A DNA stretch of 64,000 nucleotides from Caenorhabditis remanei (Eukaryota > Nematoda > Chromadorea > Rhabditida > Rhabditidae): NCBI RefSeq assembly GCF_010183535.1, contig NC_071332.1, forward strand, positions 5,828,001-5,892,000, given 5' to 3'. The position numbers and the translations under genes were made by a program. A model generated the notes under the pieces. It saw only the letters and a program-made list of their open reading frames with translations, was not told the origin of the DNA and ran no database searches. The first letter of the stretch is position 1. The number at the start of each line of letters is the position of its first letter. This document shows positions 21,733-33,400 of the stretch, one piece after another.

Positions 21733-22716
21733 TTAGAATCCAATGACTCCACCGACAACAATCTTGTTGCTATCAACGATCACGTTCTTCTTAGCCGAAG
21801 CAGCAGCTGGAATTCCAACAGCATACACATCACGGTTGACAGTCAAGGAGCAAACAGATTCAACTTGAGCGAATTGTTTGACAGAGGCAGCCCTGAATGA
21901 TCCGAAAGCACGGAAGTCATCGAATGTAGCTGGGGTTTCTCCGGTGACACCTCCTCCGAGAACATGCCAGTACCAGAGAAGAACATCAGAGCTCAACGTA
22001 GCCCAGTTTCCAGTGATCTGGCTCCAGTCATATTGGTTGGTGTAGATTCCGACGGTAAGTCCGTATTGCTTGGCACGGGAGATGATGCTGTTGAGGAAGT
22101 TGACGTTGGTAGTGGCGGATTTTTGCCAGTTGGCTGGGGAGGTAACCTGTAAAATCGATTGTGACGTACTCTTATCATTTCAATTTGAATTTAAAATATA
22201 GAAATTATTGATAAGAATTACAAATGTCCTTAAGTACAAAGAATGCACACTAACCTGAATCCAAACTGATCGAATAGTGATTCCATTGTTGGTAAGTCCG
22301 TTATAAAGAAGATCCAATTGTTGGTATCCTTGAAGGGATGAAAGTGGCTGTGGAGTCATGTAAACCTCGATTCCCAATCCAGCGGAGTAGGCGTTTCTGA
22401 TGTTGTTGACAGAGGTGGTGTCGAAGATTCCAGAACCAGTTGGAGCGAAAGCTCTAAGGAATACAGCGGCATATCTGGATGTCTTGAGACAATTCATTTG
22501 AGCAAGAGTGGCTGGAACGGCGAGGTCTACTCCATACGCGTAGGTGGCATCAACGCTGACAACGGCTGGTGCTGGCTTGGCTTCAATCTTCTCGAATCCA
22601 ATTTCAGTTACTTTGAAGTTGTCTTCTGGGAGTGCAACGATTCTGTTGGAATCGACATCTTGTGGTCTGGCAGAAACCAAAGCGAAGAGGAAAGTAAGGG
22701 CGACAAGCTTGAGCAT
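21733..22716 (-). CDS. lys-1: GH25-family (protist-type) lysozyme, probable lys-1 orthologue
   Basis: Exons 22255-22716 and 21733-22146 join at the same place as in the neighbouring gene (IQ/VTSPANW) to give 291 residues. Signal peptide MLKLVALTFLFALVSARP; propeptide-like spacer of about 40 residues with KPAPAVV; then the GH25 barrel: YGVDLAVP, YAAVFLRAFAP, GLGIEVYMTPQP, SVWIQVTS, LTVGIYTNQYDW, VLLWYWHVLG, ending IVVGGVIGF. It carries two Cys (QMNCLK and ESVCSL) conserved among all three lysozymes here, likely a disulphide. It is the lysozyme nearest ric-4, as lys-1 is in C. elegans. Codon use is strongly biased (many GGA, ATC, CTC, TTC, AAG), which suggests high expression. The minus-strand AATAAA lies at 21671-21676. 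Confidence 0.92.
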
Positions 22717-22847
22717 CTCTTCTGAAACAAAATGAAAAGATCTGTTGATGCAAAGAGTTTTGAAGCGAAAATATTTGAGAGAATGAAAAACGAAAAACCA
22801 ATGATTCGGTGATGGATGGAGGCTCGTTTAAGTAGAGGCGATTGGCA

Positions 22848-22857
22848 AGTGATAAGG
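22848..22857 (+). promoter_or_regulatory. Putative GATA-factor site in the lys-1 promoter
   Basis: The sequence AGTGATAAGG lies about 130 bp upstream of the lys-1 ATG. It matches the TGATAA core seen in promoters of C. elegans intestinal genes. No TATA box was found close to the start, unlike lys-2 and lys-3. Confidence 0.4.
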
Positions 22858-22899
22858 GTAATCAGTGAGATGGAAAAGTGACGAGTAGGGGAGACGAGA

Positions 22900-25800
22900 A
22901 AGGGGCGTTTAGTCACTTTGAAATGTCAAACAGATGGAAAACATAAAGGAAAATAGACGGAGTGCACAATTACAGATTGGAAGTTTCAAACGATTATTTT
23001 CTACCGGAAACGAATTAAAATAGAAACTACTGAAACGTATTTGAGCGTGTCGAAAAGAAAGAGTGTTCAAAAAAAGAAAACGATGAATCATAGAAACCAA
23101 TCAATCACTCATTGATACTGGCTGTCAAGTCTTTGGGAACCAAGGTCTTTTATACTGATATTTATTGCTAATAGTTAGTATGACTAATATGGAATTGCTG
23201 TTATAATTCTGAGGAGAGTCTCAGGATAAGAATAGAATAGAGGCAGGTGGATTCAAGGAGTTTGATTTTTTGGTGAGCTACAATTTTCGGTTGAATGGGA
23301 ATGAAGTAAACAGCTAAGGTATTCATACATTGCTGAGATTTCTCAGGATGACCCTCAATTCCCAATTCAGCCGACTGAGTTGATGTGGAAGATTTCAAAT
23401 GTTTAGAAATGAATACTTTCATTTCATACATCCAGACACACCGCAAATTTCAGTGACTTAATAGCTACCGACAAGTCCAGAACGTTTAAAAACTCATTTG
23501 GTGTTGTGCATCTGTTAGTATTGCAGTTTTCGTTTTTTGGTTCAACTCATGTCTATTTGTGATAGGCACTTCATCATTCGTTGATTTTCTATTAGTAAAA
23601 TAGGTCAAACGATTCGTTTTTAGGTGACATCTGGAACGACTTTTCATGTCTGAAAAACAGAAACTGTTGCTACAAACCGGGTGTCTGTTTGCAATTTGAA
23701 TTCAGAATATGCTCCATCTCCAGCCAACCATCTACGTGCCTTTCCTGAATCCAGAATTGCTCCCACCAGCTATCCTACATACATTCATTCATTTTCCACC
23801 AGTTGTTCCCATTCCTCCCAATTTTTTGTCCATTTTTCAATAAAATATTCGGTCACAACCTCGTGCTCTTCCCTCCCCCCGCCGTCATTGTCACAATTCG
23901 AAAAGCTCCAAAATTCCAAAAGTAGGACAGCAGAGCCCCGTCGCCTCTCGACAACAATTGACGGACTCTTCCCGTTTGCCACTTCACCAAACTTTCCTTT
24001 TTTCTTATTCTTTTCTTTTTTGCTCGTTTCCTTTCTTTTTCCTCTCCTTCTGGAACCGACATCTCCTCAATTTTCTTCTTCGCTGACGTGACAATCACAA
24101 TAGAAGAAGCAAGGGAAAGAAGCTCGTTCAAATCCAAATTAGTTTTTTTTTGTTAGGACTAAGAAAAGAAAAAGAAAAAGACAAATTAAAAGAAGAAAAA
24201 AAGTTAGGAATGGTCAAGTAAGAATAGCTAAACAAGGTGTCCAGAGATAAATGAAAAATGACAGAAAAAGAAAAGAAAAGGCAGTGAGGAGGCTGTACTT
24301 GAATATTTATTTGTAGCTGCCTACGGATTCTGAAGGAGAGAAAATATATTCAGAGACCATGAATCAGGTGGGGCAAAGTTGTTACTAACTAACCAACTGA
24401 TGTATGTTCTTTTGTTTATTTTTGGTGGTTTGAACATTGAGAACTTGTTTTATTTGGATTGAAGTTGTAAGATGTGAGTTTCTAAAGAAACCTTTGGAAT
24501 CAGATTCTGGAAAATAGATAGATTGAATAGTAATACGCATTAAACATAGAGAACTTTAAAATTTATAAAATTTTGAACCAATAACTTGTAAAAATCAAAA
24601 ACCTAACTGATTTGAATATCCGACTTCTTCCTAAAGCTAGACTCTCTGTCTCATGCCCAAAGCTTGCCCATGGCTTGCCCATGGCTTGCCCAAGGCTTGT
24701 CCAAATCCTGCCCATTTCTTGCCAAACTGTTACCCATTGATCTTTCTGTTGCTTCTGATGCCTGCCATTGGGTGATCCTAGGATTAGCCAATGCATGTCC
24801 AAACTTAATTAAGGTTGTATCAAGAAACTCTCAGCTATTGACAGGTTTCCAAGTATGCTGGAGTTTTGACTAGAGGCTAAACATTTTTCACATCTCGCAT
24901 ATCACTCGCCCGTGACTTACCTTTTCTTGTCCTATTCTTGCCCGAACTCTAGAACAAGAGTGATACAAGGATGCTTGTAATCAACAGCCTTAAATTATTT
25001 TCGCCTGTTATTCGGTACCGTACCAAACGTTCATGTTAAGACAGACAGTGTTTCTGAAGACATTGAACAAGAATGTTCACTACCGTCTTTTTCATGTCTC
25101 AAAATCTCCCTTCAATACCAAATTCCACTAATTTCTCCACTTATCTCCTCTCATTTGTATCTTCCCTCCCATGCTCCGACACGTCATCAACGATGCGAAG
25201 AATAAGGAGCAAAAGAAGAAAAACGCATTCATAATAACGAGGCGGTCGGCTTCCGGCACTCGTGTATTATTTCCGGGGAATTCGTGTCCGTTTTTTGTGT
25301 GTCCATCCTCCGCACAGCTCTCCTTTTCTTGCCACCAAAAACTCTTCTCTCGCCTTTTCTTTCAGTGTTTTATGTGTCCGGATGGTTTCCCCCCGTCCCC
25401 GCGTTTTTACGAGTTCTTCTTCCTTTTCTTTCTTCTCGTTTCCATTGATCGTTCCTTCCATTCCTTTTTTCGTGTTGCTCTTCTCTTTTTCCCTTTCTCT
25501 CAAAAGTTTCCACGTGTTTTTGTTGTTGTTTTTCGGGCGTTGATTTCTAATCTGAAATTCTGTTCAGCTGAAATTGTATTAGCTGACTATGAGAAAAGAG
25601 AGTGTCAGCACTAACAAGATAATCCGCTACATAATAAATTGTTGTTTCTCTTAAAAAGATTACCGTATCGAGAACATTGTTTGAGTCCTGATCGCTTGAT
25701 TTTTTGAAATGTAACATGCCTGGATCTCCTGAAGTCGGTTTCCAAACTATTGTGGCAGATTCTATGATTAATTCAGACAGTTCCATTCGAAAACATGAGA

Positions 25801-28800
25801 AAAAGAGGTTCCAATTCAAGTATCACAACACTAAATTTCGCTGAGCAGCGACTCTTGGCGTTAGGCGACGATACTCAGTTTAATCACAAATCTCAGTTCA
25901 AATTTCAAGCTATTGGGGAATGAGATGACCCATATCTCATAGCTCTTTATGCAGTTTCAGAACTGACAGATCCGAAGTCCCTAATGTTTGACCTATCATA
26001 AACCAAGTCACGATATTGATTGATTTCAACAGATAGTCAGAGATTTTTCCTCTGAAAATATCTAAGATTAATACCAACGTATAAATTTCAGCTGTCAAAT
26101 TACATCTCATAATTTTGTTTTGAGCTGAAATGGTTTGGCTATCGGTTCCCTTGATCCTCTGTCCTACAGCTACTGTATGAGTGAACACTCATCCACATTT
26201 TCATTTCTACCATTCCTCAATTCCTTTCCTTCCTTCGTTCCATGATCTAGTCTCATAAAAATCTGAAACTTTCTGAAAAAGAATAAAAGAATCCGAAGAT
26301 GCTCTCCTCGTCCTCTTTTCAATTCTTCCTTTCCTCCTCCTCTTACTCCTCTTTTTTCTGTCAATCCATCATTCTGTAGTCGTTGACCTCGTTTCCTGTC
26401 TCCATGACGTCTTCTTCCGACGTTGCCGAGAAGCCGTCGCCCGAATCATCGTGCACGATCTGCATTGCTCAAATGCACACTTCTAATCCATGGGTCTAGT
26501 TTCGAGCGCAAAAAGAAAGAAGACGTTTTTCTTCTTCTCAGCCTCAGCGAGTGGGGGCTCTAAGACGAAGAAAGTATAAGACGGGGGAAAAGAAGAAGAC
26601 GAAGTGAGTGAGCACACGACGGAGCCCCGCGCAAACGCATCGATCGGTTCCCAAAAGAGAGAAAAAGAGAGGAAAAGAGAGTCTTCTTCTCCTTCGTCTG
26701 CATTTTCCGCAAGCACACACACACACACATGGGCTCTCCGGAGCATACAAACATACTCCCTTCAGATATCCAAAGCTAAATCCTGGAAAAAAATAACAGC
26801 GAAAAGAATAGGCCCCAACAGAGCAGCATCGAAAAAAGTATTGCGAAACCCGAACCTCACTTTTTCGCTCCCATTGCTCTCTTCGAGGTCTCCACGTGTG
26901 TCATCTGTCCATTTGTCCATTCGATTCAGTATTCCAAAATATCCGATTTCCCGCCTCATCCAACCTTTTTGTTATTCTTCATCCCATTCGTCTTTTTATA
27001 TTCTTGTTTTGCTCATATTCATTCCTTTCATTCCTTCATCCCCATTTTTCTCCTTCTAGTCTTTTCTTCAACTCCACGAATGTCCATTTTCGAGTTTCAC
27101 ACCTGATTGCACACAGTTTAAAGTGGAAAGAGCATGTACTGAGTCAGGTGTATTTTGAATATTTTATTTATAACTCTGAATGTGATTAACGTCATTCTGA
27201 GATCTGAAATTAGTATAGTTTTATGACTTTTATTTATTGAGGTATGTCTGAAAATAATGAAAACGTCATTCTAAATCCCGTCATGATTTTCAAATTTGTA
27301 GCTGGAGACGTGGCTTCTAGACCAAAGTGGTTCAATATTATACTTTCAAATTTTATAAGTTTTCACCTTTTGTTTTCAAGCACTTTTTTATCTGTGAGTT
27401 CAAATCCGGTAAGCTCCAAGAGACCGTGGATACCCTTCTAAAATCAAAGAATGAAATTTTCAGAATCCGACTAGAATCACTTTCTATTCTCATGAAAAAT
27501 CTGAAAATGACAGAACTCTCGTCAGTTGGTGCATTTTGTCCCTAAATAAGCTTTTTGTAGATTTCTGATGTGGTAATTGTCGTTCCGAATGACGGATTTA
27601 GATTACATCGAATTCTTTACTTGTAATCATCCTTTTATAGACTAAAATCCTTGTAAATCTGCTCGATTCATCTTAAGCCGGAATTCAAGATCTTTGCCAA
27701 ATCCCTCAGCGTCCGTTGAACACTTAAACATCCCGTTCAATTTTTTGATCTCAATTTGCACAACTCATTCAAAAATACCAATTACATGAACAATCACCAC
27801 CAGAACGTCTCATTAAACTTCCTCTTCTTCTGATCTACCTGAACTTTGAAACTCGAAAAGTTCTTCGGATAATTAGTTATATCCAATTGTCAAACCGACG
27901 TCATCCCCCTTTCACACAAAAAACAACAGCTCGTCATTTCATTTCAATTTTTCTGTCATTCTAATGTATCAATTGTCATTCCTCACATAACGTCATCTTA
28001 ATTCTCATCTTGATATCTAAATTCTTTTTCTCAAATTTCTTCTTTTTGATATTATGTCTCATCCATTGCTGAAACGCCGCGTTTCCCAGCAATTCCATTC
28101 CTTTTCCAACGATTTATTTTCCTTTTTCTTCTCTCTCGACTCCAAAATGTTCTTCTTCTTCTTCCTTCTTCTTTCCTACTTTTTCATTCATCAAATGTTG
28201 TGAAGAAGGGCTGAAAACAGGGGAGGTCAAATGAAAAATGAACATGTTTTGAAACTTTTTTTCTTCAAGATTTCATTATTTTCTCTTCGTAATAATTATG
28301 AATTATGCCCCTTGTTTTTTTTTCAAAGTTTCACCTGCTCCATCCAACAAAAAATAATTAACTTTTGAAATCAATTGCACTAAACTTTATTTTCTCCACA
28401 AAAAAGCTGATGAGTAAGCGGTCTAGACGAAGGCTCTCCTCCATCATAAATATCCCGGAAGGTGCTCATAATTAATCTGGAATTCCAGATGGATTCTCGC
28501 TTCACTTTTTATTTTTTCGAATAAATATTCATCATGAGAGAAAAAATTTGGATTACATGACCGGGGGGAGAGTGACAAATCTTTTTAATAAGTAGGTCGA
28601 CTGGGTTGTGTTCGAAGTTCTATCATTAAATATGTCAACTAAAGAGAGGACGGATAGACGCAGAGATGCCAGAGTGTCTCACCGTCTGTGCTCTCTCCTC
28701 ACTTTCTCTCTCAATCTTCCTTATAACTCTCATATCTCCGTTATCTTTGAGCCTATCAATTTCTTCAAAAATTTCAGATTTTTGAGATATTCCTCTCTAT

Positions 28801-30460
28801 GAATAAAAATGAATTCCAATTCAGATGCCTCCTGATTTCTCGTTTTCTTAAATTTCAGACATCCCAATTCTCCCTACGTCACACCCTTTGCCCTTTTCTA
28901 TTCTCTCCGCTACTTTCAGAGTGATCAGTTCAAATTCTTCTGATTTCTCAGATCGCCCACGTTTCCTATTTCCTTCCTATTTTCTTTTCTTTTTCTTTTT
29001 TTCTTTTCAGTCCTTTTCCAAATTCCGGTGCCCCAATCTCTAATCCCCGGGGTCTGTGTTCCCGCATCAAAAGTGACATCTTCTTTTTTGCTTTCCCAAA
29101 TTTCAGAGAATGTTCGTTTTCCTCTTTGTCTCTCTAGTGTTTTTAGCAAAAAAGAAGAACTAAATCGAATCTCTTCTCTCCTTTTTCTTTTTTTCCTAGA
29201 AAAGACAAAAATTCAGAAGTTTTTTTTTTCTTTCCCATTTTAGCCGTTTCTTGATGCCATCCATTTCAAACTCCGCTTATTTTATGAATAATTGCCTTTT
29301 TCACTGAGCTCTTTTTCTCGTTTTCCCTCCTTTTTGTTGCTTCTTCGGAGTTGAAATAGGAAGAAAAAGAGAGGAAAAGAAGTGGAAATTGGGTATGTTG
29401 TTTTGTTGGGTTTTGCAAACATTTTAGGATGGACAGAGGAAGAAGGAAGTTTTCGAAAAGTCCGGTTAGCAAAAAGTCGATATTTTTGAGTTTGAAATAC
29501 TAATTTATCTTATTTATTTCTTTTTGTAGTGTGAGTGGTACTCGTTCTCTTAGATTTTTAGTTTTTTACACAACTGTTCCAACCAAAAGATGCAACAATC
29601 AATCTTAAAAATTTATTAAAACTTTGTAGGCATGTCACAACTTCTTAAATAATTTGACTGCTTTAAATTTTTATTCGATTTTGTTGATCAAATCTAGCAC
29701 TACATTATTGTAGTTGAAGTCTTTTTGATAGAACTTGTATTTTTACATCGGAGAGTTGAAGAGCTATCAAGAATTATTTAACTGTAAAAATGGAAAACTA
29801 TTATTGAAAAATCAAACCAGATGGATCATTTATGGCATCGTCAAACTCTTGTCCATTTCAATTTGGCCAAAACAATTTTGCAATTTTCCGTCCAAGTCGA
29901 CACAAACGGATCCTGTTCTGAAATTATTTAATGTAATAGCGGACATCTGGACACTTGTACACACAGACAGACAGATAGGCATAGCAGAACAAGCCGCAGT
30001 TTCAAATTAGCTTTTCGAACTCTTCATTTTCTCAGAAAGTTCGTTTTCTCTCTATCCTTTCCACTAATGAATTTGCCCTCCAACTCTTCTTTTTTCATTC
30101 ACATTTTCAACTTTTTTCGAACTTCCGCCTAAAAAGTCTTGACTCATACTCTCCTCGTTTTTTTCCTGAATCTCAAATGAATCTCAATTTCTTCTCTCTC
30201 GAACAGGTGCCTTCTCATTTCCTTTTCCACTTGTTTTTGCTTAAAAACACATTAACGGATAGAAGGGAAAGAAGGAGAAGAAAGTGGAGAGTGAGATTGA
30301 GAAAAATACAAATTTATGAGTAGATTAGCATAATCCGCCGGGCGCCGCTCTCACTTATATTATAATTCTTTTTCTTTTTTCTAGCTGCTCACTCAGTTTT
30401 TTCACTTTTTTCTTCAACGCTCTATACTTTCTCTATCCTTTTTTATAGAAATTTAATTTC
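22900..30460. other. Long non-coding region between lys-1 and ric-4
   Basis: About 7.5 kb with no recognisable coding exon. It has many pyrimidine-rich stretches (TTTCTTCTTTTTCC type), as in upstream regions of neuronal nematode genes. It also holds a run of imperfect GCTTGCCCATG/GCTTGCCCAAG units at 24660-24730, an (AC)n tract at 26713-26730, and a GGACATCTGGACAC...ACAGACAGACAG motif at about 29940-29985. It may hold ric-4 enhancers or untranslated exons that cannot be read directly. Confidence 0.5.
24660..24735. repeat. Short imperfect tandem repeat, GCTTGCCCATG units
   Basis: Four to five successive 11-base units (GCTTGCCCATG, GCTTGCCCAAG and decayed versions) lie side by side. Related TTGCCCA words occur again near 36770 and, inverted as GTTGGGCAC, at 57340-57470. 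Confidence 0.6.
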
Positions 30461-30496
30461 TTTTTTTCAGGTTCTGTGAACAACAAGCAAGTCAAG

Positions 30497-33400
30497 ATGC
30501 CAGGAGATGATGATGTTCCAGAGGGTCTTGAGGCGATCAACCTCAAAATGAATGCAACGACTGATGATGTGAGTAAATGGGGATGAAAAAGAAAGTAGAA
30601 TTCATGATTACCTTGATGGTTACTCAAATAAAAGGTGTGGGAAAAATGAAATTGTGGGGGAAAGGGGAGGAATGGTGGTGCAGATGGATGAGATCAAGAT
30701 CCACGTCATCAAGAATCATGAAGGAAATTTTGGATTCAGAATGGTGATTGGGGAATCTACCAAAAAATTAAAACCCAAGAACGAGAAAAGTGAGGAAAAG
30801 TATTTAAATTTTGAAATTTCAATTACACATCGCTAAACTTTGAGCATACGTCTCAGCTCCATAAATAGTTTGATTGCGTTGGCATTTACGTTAATGCATT
30901 GAGCTAGCCTAAATCTTCATTTTTGAAGTTGAACACATTCTTGTCAGAGCTCACCCCGGAGAGTTATGGTACGGCAAAGTGAAGGCTATCTAAGACTCTC
31001 TTACCTCTGGTGAGAGCTCTTTTCTTTGTATTTGTCGCGACGTATCTCTCCAGAAAGAGCTCGTACAGAAAAATTGTCAACTTCAAAAATGGAGCTCTAT
31101 TTTTTTTAAATGTCCTTATATGTATAAATCGAAAATTAACTGGACACCTATTGACACTATCTCAAAGCTCACCGTTTATTTAATGATAAACCTAGAAAAC
31201 ATTAAGTTTCACAACTCTGATATCTTAGCTTTTATTATACTTATATAAACATTTCCTAAGTTTGAAGAAAAATTTTCATTTGTAAACTATTCCGATTCTT
31301 TTGAACTACCGAGCATCACTCACAAGATGACTCAAAAAGTTTGACTGACCAGTTTTCAGATCTAGAAGAAAAGAGAAATCTACGTAAATGCTCGATAATT
31401 TGATAGTTGATTAGTCTATTATGATATCACATTCTTCATTTTGAAGTGCTTCTTAAAATTCTAAAATTCAGAAACCGCTGCGAGAAATTGTGAAAAACTT
31501 TCGGGGTGAAACCTTTCACACGATCTCATCAGTTCCATATAAAATATATGAGAAGTTTAGAAGATCTCCCGCCACTTTTCACTGATTCATTTTAGTTTAC
31601 TAGATCTTTTCTTGTTGAAAAAGAACAAAAATGTTGTTTTCTGGTTTAAAAAAAGAAGAAAGAAAGAAGCGGCATGCTAATAACTCTCTGTTTCGAATCT
31701 CAGTGCCACGCATGGCGTGCAACATGTCTGGAATTTGGATGATTATTCGTAGGCTCACGTCTTTTTTTTTTAGTTAAAAATGGTTTTTGTAGTTGACAAC
31801 TTTTTGATAGCTATTCTAGTTTTGGAGATATGAAATATCTGAAAATTATGATTTTTTCTGGCAATAATTTCTGGAAAAAGCTATCTGAATTGTCAAGGCT
31901 CACAACTCAATAATCATAAGAGCTAGACAAAAGTTTTCAAAATATCGAGAGCTAGGTTTGATCTACAAAAACTATTTGACAAGTTCAGGATACGTAGCGG
32001 GCTTCAGAAGTTAAAACTCTCTTTTACAGTGATCCACATTTTTGAGCCTTCATCTCTCCAAAATGATTAGAGCTATCAAAAAGTTTTTTTTTAATAGAGA
32101 GCAAGATTTTCAACTTTAAAATACTTAAATTTTGGAATGATCATGCATAAAAAGACAAGCATTCTAAATTCCACCGTTACCATTGAGCAACCTACTTTAT
32201 CTATTCCAGAGCATTCATTGAAAACTCTCTAGTTTCTAGATATGCCGTTGTTCTTCAAAACTTCATTTTAAGTTCTGGTGATTAGCTCTTTCGCCCTACT
32301 TTCCAAAGCAGGTGGTTTCTCGATTTCGATTCGATTTGCTCCATCCAATTTCTTCCAATTTATTTCTCCTCTGTATTCTTTCTGTTAGATTCTTGAATCA
32401 AATCAGTGTTTTCTTTTCTGTTCCCCCACTCTTCTCTCTCCATCTGTTCCCCCCTCATCGTAATTGCATCAGTTGAGGTTTTCTCCATGATTGAGTATGT
32501 GGCCCATCAGCTCCGGTGGGCTGTCACTGCTTTCTGCTTGTTCTGAAAATATGGAAAAACCAGTTGTGTGCTTGAATCGGTTGGATCCTCCTCGTCGTTT
32601 CTCTTTTTTCGTCAACTGACTTGAATTGCGACCCTCATAAAAAGTGATGATGTGGTCGTTGGAAGGAAGAAGAAGAAGCGAGAAGAGTATGTCTTTTCAG
32701 TTGTATTGGAGTATGCACATACATACATATAGACATGGGACCCTCAACCATCTTCTTCTTCTTTCCTTTTTTCGTTTCCTTCTCCTTTTTTGCCTCCCGA
32801 ATAAATTGAAAATTCGCATGTCATTCGCTAATTTTTCGCGGCTCTCTCTCTTTGGCTCTCTGGCTCTCCCCTTCGACATCCAACAACCCGGGAGCTCTCA
32901 TTTCAAGTGTTTTCCATGTTTTTTTTTGTTTTTTTTTGTTTGGAAGCCCTTTTCTGTCTAGAATTCTACCTGAAACCAAAAAGTGGCCATCTCCAGTAGG
33001 ACAGTTTCCAGAGCTCTAAGCTCCAAGCCTCCCCGAAGATTTTTTCTATTTTTTCTCCAAAACTTCGCCCCCAAAACATCTCAAATTTCCAATAATTTCC
33101 CATCCTCCGATGTCAACAACTTCTCAATTTCTTTTGGAAGGAACTTCAATCAGTCTCCGTTTCAAGTCTACCAAATGGTAAATTCGATTTGACATAGAGT
33201 GTTGATAGTATCCAAAAAAATTCAATTCCCTAAATTCAATAGAGCACACTTGCTTCTTCCAAAGATGCTCCATCTCTCTTTCCCTTTTTTCATATCATTT
33301 CTTGTTCCATTTCGTATGTACATTCATTATGAAAACACACATATTCATTACATTCATTCCCATCTGGTCACGACGACTTTTCCATTCACAAACATATCCT

